64,000 nucleotides of DNA from Arthrobacter sp. zg-Y1171. GTDB lineage: Bacteria; Actinomycetota; Actinomycetes; Actinomycetales; Micrococcaceae. Within the stretch, counting starts at the first letter, position 1, and every line of letters begins with the position of its first letter. The position numbers and the translations under genes were made by a program. The notes under the pieces were generated by a model. It worked only from the letters and a program-made list of their open reading frames with translations, had not been told where the DNA came from and made no database searches. This document shows, one piece after another, positions 51,865 to 60,893 of the stretch. The stretch lies in the NCBI RefSeq assembly GCF_025244845.1, contig NZ_CP104264.1, positions 2,418,001 to 2,482,000 of the forward strand, read 5' to 3'.

Positions 51865-52799
51865 CTGCCGGCACCACGAACGTGATAGAAACCCGGAACC
51901 TTACGCGCCGTTACCGGGACCAGCTAGCGCTCGACAACGTCGACCTGGATATCTCCGGCGGCCGCATTTACGGGCTGCTCGGACGCAACGGAGCGGGCAA
52001 GACCACCTTGATGTCCATCCTCACGGCCCAGGGCTTTGAGTCTTCCGGCGAGGTACGGGTCTTCGGAGAACACCCCTTCGAAAATGACCGGGTGCTGCGG
52101 CGGCTGTGCTTCGTCCGCGAATCGCAGAAGTACCCGGACGATTTCACCGCGGCCAACGCCTTCGCATCCGCCGGGCTCCTGTATCCGAACTGGGATGCCG
52201 GGTTCGCCGCCTCGCTCGCGGAGGAATTCCACCTGCCGGTCAAGCGCCGGTTGAAAAAGCTATCCCGCGGCCAGCTTTCCGCCGTCGGAGTGGTTCTCGG
52301 ACTGGCATCGCGGGCGGAAATCACCTTCTTTGATGAGCCCTACCTGGGGCTGGACGCCGTGGCCCGGCAGATTTTCTACGACCGGTTGGTTGAAGACTTC
52401 GCAGAGCATCCCCGCACCATCGTGCTTTCCTCGCATCTGATCGACGAGGTCGCCCTGCTCCTGGAGCACGTGATCGTGATCGACAACGGCAGGATTGTCC
52501 TGAATGACGACGCAGAGAACATCAGGGGCAGCGCCGTAACCATCACCGGCACTGCGGACGTCGTCGAGGCCTTCATCACCGGGTACCCGGTGCTGCACCG
52601 CGAAGCCCTGGGGTCCCTTGCCTCGGTGACCGTAGAGCATCGGCTGGACGACGCCGGGCGCCGTGAAGCCGCAGAGCTTGGGTTGCAGCTGACCCCGGTA
52701 TCCCTGCAGCAACTCATTGTCCGCAAGACCCTGCAGGCCGATGGCGTAGAGAAGCCGTCCGGCACTGCGGCAACAGACAGCCTGGAGGCGTTCCAATGA
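51861..52799 (+). CDS. ABC transporter ATP-binding protein
   Basis: ATPase of 312 residues: Walker A LLGRNGAGKTTLMS, Q-loop region, signature KLSRGQLSAVG, Walker B ITFFDEPYLGLDAVARQ and the switch His in VLSSHLIDEVALLLEH. The C-terminal ~90 residues are a DUF4162-like extension. It couples to the membrane protein that follows (ATGA overlap) and to the YtrA-type regulator before it. Exporters of this layout handle antibiotics, lipids or cell-wall stress signals; the substrate here cannot be told. Confidence 0.94.
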   Translation: MTAGTTNVIETRNLTRRYRDQLALDNVDLDISGGRIYGLLGRNGAGKTTLMSILTAQGFESSGEVRVFGEHPFENDRVLRRLCFVRESQKYPDDFTAANAFASAGLLYPNWDAGFAASLAEEFHLPVKRRLKKLSRGQLSAVGVVLGLASRAEITFFDEPYLGLDAVARQIFYDRLVEDFAEHPRTIVLSSHLIDEVALLLEHVIVIDNGRIVLNDDAENIRGSAVTITGTADVVEAFITGYPVLHREALGSLASVTVEHRLDDAGRREAAELGLQLTPVSLQQLIVRKTLQADGVEKPSGTAATDSLEAFQ

Positions 52800-53485
52800 A
52801 CCGTGCAGTAGCCGTGGCGCGAATGCAGCTGACCAATAAATGGATCTACCTGTGGATCCCGCTGATTATCCTGGTTGCCTCCACGCTGATTTCGCTGGCC
52901 ATCTTCGCGATGATCCCCGACGACGCATCGAACGTCATTTCGGGCTCCGGGCAGGCCGTGATGTGGTACTTCTTTGCCTTGGGCATCCAGGCCATGACCC
53001 TGCTCTTCCCCTTCTCGCAGGCCCTCAGCGTCAGCCGCCGAGCCTTCTACATCGGCACCATCGGCCTGTTCTCCCTGGTCGCCCTGGCTCTCGCGGTCCT
53101 GTACTGGGTACTGGGCCTGGTGGAGCAGGCAACCGACGGCTGGGGCATGAAGGGCGCCATCTTCGCCATCCCGTGGATTGCCGAGGGCGCCTGGTACACC
53201 CAGATCCTCTTCTATTTCGCGGTCACCATCCTGCTGTTCCTCCTGGGCTTCTGGAGTTCGACCATCTACAAGCGCTGGCGGACGATTGGACTCACGGCAG
53301 CACTGGTGGGCGCCGGCGCCGTCCTGCTGGGAGTCATCGCCTTGATCACCTGGCGGGAGGCCTGGCCCTCCGTCGGCGCCTGGATAGTGCAGCTGACGCC
53401 GCTTTCCCTGGCCGGCTGGCTGCTGGCTGCCGGCGCGCTGCTTGCCCTCACGTCCTACGCCACGCTTCGGCGAGCCGTTCCCTGA
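52796..53485 (+). CDS. ABC transporter membrane subunit
   Basis: Membrane protein of 229 residues with six hydrophobic segments (about 17-38, 55-80, 86-112, 125-147, 160-185 and 200-220). No sequence motif beyond the ABC-2-like layout. It is the last gene of the GntR-ATPase-permease operon and is followed by a strong terminator located inside the 3' end of adnB. Confidence 0.88.
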   Translation: MNRAVAVARMQLTNKWIYLWIPLIILVASTLISLAIFAMIPDDASNVISGSGQAVMWYFFALGIQAMTLLFPFSQALSVSRRAFYIGTIGLFSLVALALAVLYWVLGLVEQATDGWGMKGAIFAIPWIAEGAWYTQILFYFAVTILLFLLGFWSSTIYKRWRTIGLTAALVGAGAVLLGVIALITWREAWPSVGAWIVQLTPLSLAGWLLAAGALLALTSYATLRRAVP

Positions 53486-53511
53486 CCCTCCCCGACCGGT
53501 CCCACCGCCCG

Positions 53512-53554
53512 AACCCCGTCCGCCGAATCAGTATCCGGCGGACGGGGTTTTTGC
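53512..53554 (+). terminator. Strong intrinsic terminator after the ABC operon, inside the adnB 3' end
   Basis: A perfect 14-bp stem (53512-53525 with 53536-53549), 10-nt loop, and a TTTTT run spanning the end of the stem. The stop codon of adnB lies in the loop and its last codons in the right arm. Confidence 0.85.
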
Positions 53555-56500
53555 TGCCTCCCGGATGATCTCCTCGAGTTCGTCTTCGCCCGCCAGGTTG
53601 TACGGCCGCACCAGCTTATCGGCGGCCACATAGTAGAAGGCAGCCCGTACCTGCTCCAGCGGAACCCCCTTGAGCCGTGCCCAGGCCAGCCGGTACACGG
53701 CGAGCTGTACGGAGCGCACATCGAGCTTCTGCGACGACGGCGGAGCGCCGGTTTTCCAGTCGATGAGGTCCCACGTGCCGTCCGCGTCCTGGAACACGGC
53801 GTCGATCCGGCCGCGGACGACGACGGTGTCCACCTTGGTCTCCACCGGCACCTCAATGAAGGCCGGCGTCCGCTGCGCCCAGTCCGAGGCCTCGAACGTG
53901 GCAATCATGTCCTCCAGCTGATAGGCCTCATCCACATAGGCGTCGGCAGCCCCGGGGTATTCGTCGATGTCCAGCATGCCGCTGGTACCGAAGAATTCCT
54001 CGACCCAGGCGTGGAAGGCCGTGCCCTTGCGGGCGGCCATGCCCGGTTGCCTCGGCACCGGACGGCGGAGCTGCCGGGTAACCTCCGCCGGGTTGTCCTT
54101 CAGGTCCACCAGCATGGACGCCGAAATGTGGGCGGGAAGTTCCACCTGCACCACCTCGTTCGGCGGACGGTGCCGCGCCAGCACCAGTTCCGTTTCGCGG
54201 CTCCAGCGCCCGATCAGCGACGCAGCGGCGGTATCAGCAGGCCCGGAATCCTGCCCGGACTGACGTTCTTCTCCCGGGCCCTCCCCCACGGCCCCGTTCA
54301 GGTTCCGGGGCTTTGCCGCCCGGCTTCCGGCCGATTCCAGCACGGCCTCTGCGGCGGCCTGCATCGCCTGCCGGCGCGGTCCCAGCGGGTCAACCGGCCA
54401 TACCGCCCGTTCCGCCTCGGCGTTGGCCGGGTTTTCTGTCCCCTCATCTTCGGTGGCGACCCAGTGCAGGAGCCGGTAGCCCGGGGCTCCGGACTGCTCC
54501 AGGTCGTAGAGGTCCTGCAGGTAGCGCGACACTCCCAACGCCTTTGACCGCCCCCCGCCCCAGGCGGAGGAGGTGCAGATCAGCACGGACTTGGCGCGGG
54601 TGAACGCCACGTAGGCCAGCCGGCGTTCCTCGCGTTCGGCATGGCCCTTGGCATCTTCGCTGAAGAGCTTCTCGCTTTCCAGCCAGGACTTCTGGTCCAC
54701 CTGTTCCCAGTCCCACTGCGGCAGGTCCAGGCTGTCACCGCGCAGCGTCCACGGGATCGCGGCGTCACCGCTGCTCCAGCGCGAATCCTTGTCATTGGGG
54801 AACGAGGTTTCGTTCAGGCCCGGAACCACCACGATGTCCCATTCCAGGCCCTTGGACGCATGGACCGTGAGGAGCTGGACCGCTTCCCGGCTCGGCTCAA
54901 GCGGCGTCACGGGCAGGCCGTTTTCCTCGGTGTTGGCCGCTTCCAGCCACGCCAGGAACGCGGCCAGATCCACCCGTTCGGCGGACGAGCTGAAGGTGGC
55001 TGCGGCGTCGATGAAGGCGTCCAGGTTCCGCCGGGACTCGTGCAGGGTCACGCCGGGCTTGGCGGCGACCTCGATGTCAAGCAGGATCCGGCGTTCCACT
55101 TCCCCGATCAGCGTGGTCAGGTCCTCGCCGACAAAACCGCGCAGGTCCCGGAGCTCGTTCCGCAGCCGGGTCAGGCGATTCAGACCCTCTTCGGAGAGGG
55201 ACCTTCCGGCGTTGGACACCCAGCCGGGACGCGGCAGCGAGTCCACGGCTTCCACCAGGCTGCCGGCCTCCACCAAGTCCGCCTCCACTACAAGGTCCGG
55301 ACCTTCGTCCGGGCCGTGGATATCCGCAGCGTCGGCAACCCGCACGGCCCGTTCACGGACGCGGACCAGGTGCCGGGACCAGTCAGCCAGTGCCATGAGG
55401 TCCGCCGGTCCAATCCGCCACCGGGCTCCGGCCAGGATCCGCAGCATCGAATCGGAACGCCCCGGGTCACCCAGGACCCGCAGGACAGCGAGCAGGTCAA
55501 CCACTTCCGGGGTGGACAGCAGTCCGCCCAGCCCGACAATCTGCACCGGAATCCCCCGCTGCTCCAGTTCCTTGCGGATCGGTTCGAACTGCTTCCGCCC
55601 CCGGCACAGCACCGCCACCGTGGGCGTCAGTTCCTTCCCGCGGTCATCGTGCCCGCCGAGCTCCGCTTTGCGGCTGCGGTGGAACGCCACCTGCTCGGCT
55701 ACGGCCTCGGCTTCCCCCAGGATCCGTTCCGGCGTGCCCTTGCCCGGCTCCACCGAGACATCGCAGAGGTAGCGGCCCAGATACACCTCGCCTACGGGGG
55801 CGTTGGGCTTGGCCTGCAGCTCGGGTACGTGCGGCAGGCGCTGGTGCTTAAGCCACGGGGCAACCCCGTTGAGCGGGGTGGAGACGGTGTTGGCAGCCGC
55901 CAGCACCGAGGTGGAGTTCCGCCAGGCGACGGACAGGTTCGCCAGCGGCGCCAGTTCCCGGCCGTTATCGGTGAACAGCGGGAACTTCTCCCGGAAGGTG
56001 CCCAGCTGGCCGGCCGAGGCCCCGCGGAACCCGTAAATGGACTGATGCGGATCCCCTACGGCGGTGACGGAGCGGCCGTCGCCGAACAGGTTGGAGAAAA
56101 GCACCATCTGCGCGTGGGAGGTGTCCTGGAACTCGTCCAGCAGCACCACCTTGAACTTGGCGCGCTCCATTTCCACGGCTTCGGGGATGGTGGCGGCAAT
56201 CCGGGCGGCCAGTTCCACGAGGTCGCCGAAGTCCAGCTGCCGGCGTTCCGCCTTGGCCTGCCGGTACGCTTCCACCAGTTCGGTCACGGAGATGCGCGTG
56301 CGGAGGCGGTTGATCAGCTTCCTGGCTGCCTGGGTGGGTTCCTTCGGCTTGCCGAACTGGTAGGGCAGCGCCGCGACCGCGGCCACGTGGGCTTCGAGCT
56401 CGACACGGACCTCGGCAGGGGTGCGCAGGTGTTCGGAGCATTCGCCGGCCATCTGCAGCACCGCCCCGACCAGGGTGGATTTGGCTGCGGTGAAGTGTTC

Positions 56501-57058
56501 GTACTCACCGGAATAGGCTTCCACCACTTCGTTGGCCAGCTGCCAGGACTGCGCGCCGCCGAGCATGACTGAATCACGTTCGACGCCGATCCGCAGGCCG
56601 TAATCGTTCACGATCCCGTTCGCGTAGGAATGGTAGGTGGAAACACTGGGCTCCATCCGTTCCTCGCCGCCGCCGGCGGTGTCCGGATCCGCGGCACCGC
56701 CCGGCCCGGCGTCGAGCTGGTGATAGAGCAGGTTCAGGCGCGCCCGGATGCGTGAGGCCAGCTCCCCGGCCGCCTTGCGGGTGAAGGTGACCCCGAGGAT
56801 CTCTTCGGGCCGGACCAGCTCGTTAGCCACAAGCCAGACCACCCGGTCCGCCATGGTCTTGGTTTTGCCCGACCCGGCACCGGCAATGACCAGCAGGGGT
56901 TCGAGGGGACCTTCGATGATCCCGGCCTGGTCATCGGTGGGGTACTCCACCGGCTTGTTGGGGTCGGTGTGCAGCAGTTCCGCCAGCTCCCGGGCGGAGT
57001 ACTTCGGGACGGGCGCCGCTTCCGGCAGTTCCCCCGGCACCGTTACGGGCACGCTCAC
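53528..57058 (-). CDS. adnB: AdnB subunit of the AdnAB helicase-nuclease
   Basis: UvrD-like helicase fused to a RecB-type nuclease, 1176 residues, the lead motor of the AdnAB break-resecting machine of actinobacteria. Walker A VIAGAGSGKTKTMA (GSGKT at 62-66), motif II VVLLDEFQDTSHAQMVLFSN, motif III VGDPHQSIYGFRGASA, motif V LTVHASKGLEWDIVVVPGLN, motif VI YVAFTRAKSVLICTSS. The C-terminal nuclease has KGTAFHAWVEEFFG, RGRIDAVFQDAD and DLIDWKTGAPPSS (catalytic Asp and Lys). GTG 57058 overlaps the adnA stop (GTGA). It is convergent with the ABC operon. Confidence 0.96.
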   Translation of the reverse strand: MSVPVTVPGELPEAAPVPKYSARELAELLHTDPNKPVEYPTDDQAGIIEGPLEPLLVIAGAGSGKTKTMADRVVWLVANELVRPEEILGVTFTRKAAGELASRIRARLNLLYHQLDAGPGGAADPDTAGGGEERMEPSVSTYHSYANGIVNDYGLRIGVERDSVMLGGAQSWQLANEVVEAYSGEYEHFTAAKSTLVGAVLQMAGECSEHLRTPAEVRVELEAHVAAVAALPYQFGKPKEPTQAARKLINRLRTRISVTELVEAYRQAKAERRQLDFGDLVELAARIAATIPEAVEMERAKFKVVLLDEFQDTSHAQMVLFSNLFGDGRSVTAVGDPHQSIYGFRGASAGQLGTFREKFPLFTDNGRELAPLANLSVAWRNSTSVLAAANTVSTPLNGVAPWLKHQRLPHVPELQAKPNAPVGEVYLGRYLCDVSVEPGKGTPERILGEAEAVAEQVAFHRSRKAELGGHDDRGKELTPTVAVLCRGRKQFEPIRKELEQRGIPVQIVGLGGLLSTPEVVDLLAVLRVLGDPGRSDSMLRILAGARWRIGPADLMALADWSRHLVRVRERAVRVADAADIHGPDEGPDLVVEADLVEAGSLVEAVDSLPRPGWVSNAGRSLSEEGLNRLTRLRNELRDLRGFVGEDLTTLIGEVERRILLDIEVAAKPGVTLHESRRNLDAFIDAAATFSSSAERVDLAAFLAWLEAANTEENGLPVTPLEPSREAVQLLTVHASKGLEWDIVVVPGLNETSFPNDKDSRWSSGDAAIPWTLRGDSLDLPQWDWEQVDQKSWLESEKLFSEDAKGHAEREERRLAYVAFTRAKSVLICTSSAWGGGRSKALGVSRYLQDLYDLEQSGAPGYRLLHWVATEDEGTENPANAEAERAVWPVDPLGPRRQAMQAAAEAVLESAGSRAAKPRNLNGAVGEGPGEERQSGQDSGPADTAAASLIGRWSRETELVLARHRPPNEVVQVELPAHISASMLVDLKDNPAEVTRQLRRPVPRQPGMAARKGTAFHAWVEEFFGTSGMLDIDEYPGAADAYVDEAYQLEDMIATFEASDWAQRTPAFIEVPVETKVDTVVVRGRIDAVFQDADGTWDLIDWKTGAPPSSQKLDVRSVQLAVYRLAWARLKGVPLEQVRAAFYYVAADKLVRPYNLAGEDELEEIIREAAKTPSAGY

Positions 57059-60000
57059 TCGGTGACCTGCTTTCCTTCAGCACAGATGGGACAGATTTCG
57101 GGCAGCCGGCAGCCGTTGCCGCCAAAACCGCTGCGGCCCGGGTCGTGGACGGTCTCGAAGAACGCGGCGGACATCAGCGCCGCCGCATTGCGGACCATGT
57201 CCCGCGCCGTGGTGTCATCGGGATCCAGCGGCGGCTGTTCCTGGACGGAAACGCCCTTGTTCGTGGTGCCCAGCTGCACCAGGGCGGCTCCGCCGGGCAC
57301 CGGAGGGGCGTCCGGCAGCGCGCCTTCGCGCACCGCCTCCTGGTAGGCGGCCAGCTGCGGGTGGCCCTGCAGGTCGTCCTTCTTCGGGGCCGATTTGCCG
57401 GTCTTCAAATCCACGATGAACAGCCGGCCGTGCTCGTCGGCTTCCAGCCGGTCGATCTGCCCGCGCAGCAGGGCGGTGCGGACGGCGCCGTCGATCTCCA
57501 CCGGCAGTTCCACCTCGAAGTCCTTTTCGACCGCGACGAGGGCCCGGCCGCTGCGGCGCATGGTGATGACGTACTCGGCGAGCTTGCGGACCATGGTTTC
57601 GGCCCGCTGGTAGTCCATCTGGCCTTCCCAGTTGTCCTTCATGCCCAGGGACGGCCAGCGTTTCTGCAGCTCCTGCACGTACTCGCTGCCGGCGGCGTCG
57701 GGCATGTCCTGGGCAATGGAATGCACCAGCGTGCCCAGTGAACGGGCGAAGTCGGTGGCCTGCTCGCCGCCCGCAGCGGAGACGAACCAGCTCAGGGGTG
57801 ACTTCAGCACGGCGTCGACCTTGGAGGGTGACACCGGGATCCGCGCGTCCGGGGGCAGGATGGGCGCAGTGCTGGACAGCGGGGCGAGCCCCCACCACTG
57901 CTCCGGGTGGGCTCCCGGGACCGGAACGGGGTGGTTCAGCATGGTCCCCAGATGATGGACGGCTTCGGCGGCTGCTTCCGGATCTTCCGCGGGCTGCTGC
58001 GCGTAACGGCGCAGTTCGGCCACCAGCGAGCGCAGGGTGTGGGGGCGCAGGACTTCGGTGCGCTGCCGTTTTTCCGCCCCCGGTTCCAGCGGCGCCACGA
58101 GGTCAAGGAAGGACGAGGGCTGCTCGTCTTCGGACGAGACGGCCGTGCAGATCAGTACTTCGCGGGCACGCGAAATGGCGGTGGAGAAGCTGCGCAGTTC
58201 GTCAAATCGGATGGACTGCATCAGTGTCAACGGGCTGCGGTGTGCCCGGAAATTGTCGCCGTGCTCGACCGCTGCCACCAGCTCGCCGCTACCCAGCAGT
58301 TCACCGCGCAGGCGCAGGTTGGGCCACACATCCTGCTGGATGCCGGCGACTATCACCATCGGCCATTCCCGGCCCGCAGCACTGGCCGGGGTGAGCAGTT
58401 CCACTGCTTCGCGGCGCTGGGCACGGGCGGCCAACGTATCCATGGGCAGCTCTGAACTGGTGAGGTAGTCCAGGAACTGGGCCGGGGTGGAGCCTGGCAG
58501 CTGGTCGACATAGCGTTCAGCGGTCTGGAACAGTGCCATGATCGCGTCCAGGTCCCGGTCCGCGCGGGAGGCACCCGGGCCTCCGGACAGCGCGGTTTCC
58601 GCCCAGCGTTTGGACCAGCCGGAAACGGACCACAACGCCCACAGGACGGTCTCCGCCGTGGCTCCCGGCTCCTGGACTGCTGCCCGGCCCGCGGCCAGCA
58701 TGGCTGAGATGCGCTGGGCGGCCGGGCGGGCATCCCAGCTCAGGCCCGCAAGGGCCCGGCCGGATTCCGATTCCGGGTCAAGCAGCGACTCCACCAGCAA
58801 TACGTCACTGGTCCGTCCGCCGCCGGCGCTGCGTTCTTCCCGGCGCAGTGCCTGCCGCAGCCGGCGCAGTTCCAGCGTGCTGGCGCCGCCGATGCGCGAA
58901 GTCAGCAGGGACACCACCAGCTCAGGGGTCAGCAGGTCCGGATCCAGTACGACGGCGAACGCGTCCAGCAGCGGGCGGACGGCGGCTTCATCGCGGACCG
59001 CCCGCTCGGCGACGGGGACCTTGACTTCGATCCCCTGGCCGGTGAGGTAGCGCTGGAGGGCAGCCAATTGGGCACCGGTCCGGACAATGACGGCGATGTC
59101 CTCGAGCGAACGGCCCTGCAGCAGCTGGGCTTCCAGGATCCGCTGCGCCACGTAGCGCTGCTCATGCATGGGGGTGTCCACTACATGGGCCTCGGCAGTA
59201 CCCGCCAGCGGAGCGGCATCGGCTTCCGGAGCGTCGGGACCCGGTGCGTCGTCGGGGGTTCCGCCGTCGGCTGGAACATGTGCCGGCGCTTTCCCGATGA
59301 ACCGGGCATCGGCCACGGCGGTGCGGTAGGACGGCAGCTGGCCGACCACGGAAATCCGTGAGGCCGTCCGGGTCCAGGCTCCCGCCAGCGAACCGGTCAG
59401 CCGGTGCGAGGTGGTCAGGACGCGGGTCTGGAGGCGGCCGTCAAAATGCCTGCCCAGCTGGCCCACCAGATCCGGGCGGGCGCCGCGGAAGCCCTGCACC
59501 ACGGTGTCGGGGCAGGCGGCGGCGATGGAGTCCCCGGTGCCGGCGAGCAGCGCGTAGAGGCTGTGGATGGCCGGGTTGGCTTCCTGCAGGTCATCCACCA
59601 GCACCAGCTGCTGGCGTTCCCGCTCGGCGGCCAGGAATTCCGGATCCGAGTGCAGGATGTTGAGGGCTGACGTGATGATGCCTGCCGGATCAAAGGACTC
59701 CGGCATGCGCAGGTCCAGGACGTCCCGGTACTCGGCGTAGAGTTCCGCGGCGGCCACCCAGTCCGGACGGCCGTGCCGCTCACCCAGCTCGCGCAGCTCC
59801 TCGGCGGAGATGCCGTATTCAATGACGCGGTCGAAGAGCTGGCGGATTTCCTGTCGGAAACCGCGGGTCCCCAGGGCAAGGTCCAGGCTGTCCGGCCAGG
59901 GCAGTTCCGGCACCCCCTGCTGTCCGTGCCCTGCCAGCAGTTCCTTGATGATGACGTCCTGTTCGGCGCCGGAGAGCAGCTTCGGAGCCCGCGTGATGTA

Positions 60001-60360
60001 GGGCAGGCGGCCTTCGGTCTTGGCGCGCCGGATCAGGTCGAAGGCGTAGGAGGCCCAGGTGCGGGCGGGCGCGGTGCTCAGGGTTCCCTGCAGCCGTGCC
60101 GAGAGCGCATCCCGCAGGCCCGCAGCGGCAAGCCGTGAGGGGGCGAGCATCAGCAGATGGGAAGGATCAAGCCCGTCGCGTTCAATCCGTGCGACGGCGG
60201 CTTCCACCAGGACGGTGGACTTGCCGGTTCCCGGCGCTCCGAGGACGAGCACGGGGCCGCTGCCCGTTGGCAGGTCCACCACGGCCTGCTGGTCTGCGCT
60301 GAGCCGGGGCGCTGACAATGCGCTTGCAGCCGGACCGACGAGTTGGAGTTCAACGCTCAT
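57055..60360 (-). CDS. adnA: AdnA subunit of the AdnAB helicase-nuclease
   Basis: Partner of AdnB, 1101 residues, with UvrD-like helicase and C-terminal RecB-type nuclease domains. Walker A LVLGAPGTGKSTVLVEAA (GTGKS 44-48) is intact, but motif II reads LVLVDDLQEANPAI instead of DEFQD, in line with the weaker AdnA motor. The nuclease has LVHSIAQDMPDA, RGQIDRLEADEHG and FIVDLKTGKSAP. The tail has three cysteines (C1084, C1090, C1093), as for an iron-sulfur cluster. The residue before the nuclease where a fourth Cys is expected is Ser (KSPLSWF). ATG 60360 overlaps the alkyltransferase-like stop by 4 nt. Confidence 0.94.
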   Translation of the reverse strand: MSVELQLVGPAASALSAPRLSADQQAVVDLPTGSGPVLVLGAPGTGKSTVLVEAAVARIERDGLDPSHLLMLAPSRLAAAGLRDALSARLQGTLSTAPARTWASYAFDLIRRAKTEGRLPYITRAPKLLSGAEQDVIIKELLAGHGQQGVPELPWPDSLDLALGTRGFRQEIRQLFDRVIEYGISAEELRELGERHGRPDWVAAAELYAEYRDVLDLRMPESFDPAGIITSALNILHSDPEFLAAERERQQLVLVDDLQEANPAIHSLYALLAGTGDSIAAACPDTVVQGFRGARPDLVGQLGRHFDGRLQTRVLTTSHRLTGSLAGAWTRTASRISVVGQLPSYRTAVADARFIGKAPAHVPADGGTPDDAPGPDAPEADAAPLAGTAEAHVVDTPMHEQRYVAQRILEAQLLQGRSLEDIAVIVRTGAQLAALQRYLTGQGIEVKVPVAERAVRDEAAVRPLLDAFAVVLDPDLLTPELVVSLLTSRIGGASTLELRRLRQALRREERSAGGGRTSDVLLVESLLDPESESGRALAGLSWDARPAAQRISAMLAAGRAAVQEPGATAETVLWALWSVSGWSKRWAETALSGGPGASRADRDLDAIMALFQTAERYVDQLPGSTPAQFLDYLTSSELPMDTLAARAQRREAVELLTPASAAGREWPMVIVAGIQQDVWPNLRLRGELLGSGELVAAVEHGDNFRAHRSPLTLMQSIRFDELRSFSTAISRAREVLICTAVSSEDEQPSSFLDLVAPLEPGAEKRQRTEVLRPHTLRSLVAELRRYAQQPAEDPEAAAEAVHHLGTMLNHPVPVPGAHPEQWWGLAPLSSTAPILPPDARIPVSPSKVDAVLKSPLSWFVSAAGGEQATDFARSLGTLVHSIAQDMPDAAGSEYVQELQKRWPSLGMKDNWEGQMDYQRAETMVRKLAEYVITMRRSGRALVAVEKDFEVELPVEIDGAVRTALLRGQIDRLEADEHGRLFIVDLKTGKSAPKKDDLQGHPQLAAYQEAVREGALPDAPPVPGGAALVQLGTTNKGVSVQEQPPLDPDDTTARDMVRNAAALMSAAFFETVHDPGRSGFGGNGCRLPEICPICAEGKQVTE

Positions 60361-60818
60361 GGTTCCACTTCATCATGTCCCTCCGACATTCCTGATATCG
60401 GTGCCGCCGGTGGTTGCCGGCCGGTGGAGTCCGGCACCTCCGGGGCGGCCCGCTGGGTGTTCTGCAGACCGGTCCGCAGGCGGTCCAAACGGTCCCATTC
60501 CGCCTCGTCGGGCTGCCAGCGGGCGGCTTCGATCCGCACCCGGTAGCCCGCGCCGTCGTCGTCCGCCGTCCCGCGCACCGGGGTGCCCTCGAGCCGGTAG
60601 TGTTCCCAGGCGCGCCCTTCATGGCAGCGCGGGGGTTGTCCCGAGGACCGCAGGACCCGCCACCAGCACACCTCGGAGCCGCGTGCGGACATTACCGCGC
60701 CTACCTGGCGCGGGCCGCCGGCGTCGAGCAGTTCGGCTATGTCGCCATAGGAGAGCACGCGCCCGGGCGGTATGAGATCGGCCACAGCCAGCACCGCGTC
60801 GGCGTAGTCCCTGCGCAT
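60357..60818 (-). CDS. Alkyltransferase-like (ATL/MGMT fold) protein
   Basis: DNA-binding protein of 153 residues with the O6-alkylguanine alkyltransferase fold: ADLIPPGRVLSYGDIAELLD (helix-turn-helix entry) and GPRQVGAVMSARGSEVCWWRVLRSSG. The active-site PCHRV of true alkyltransferases reads CWWRVL, so tryptophan occupies the reactive cysteine position, and the protein should bind alkylated guanine and signal to nucleotide excision repair instead of reversing damage. A variable tail follows residue 105. ATG 60818 is the start. It leads the operon with adnA and adnB, as Rv3204-type genes lie near adnAB. Confidence 0.9.
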   Translation of the reverse strand: MRRDYADAVLAVADLIPPGRVLSYGDIAELLDAGGPRQVGAVMSARGSEVCWWRVLRSSGQPPRCHEGRAWEHYRLEGTPVRGTADDDGAGYRVRIEAARWQPDEAEWDRLDRLRTGLQNTQRAAPEVPDSTGRQPPAAPISGMSEGHDEVEP

Positions 60819-60893
60819 ATCCAGTAGGGTACCGATGCCGGCGGCGCCGCCGCCAATCCCGGGAATGTCACCGCTCCCCGATAGGTTTGAGGC

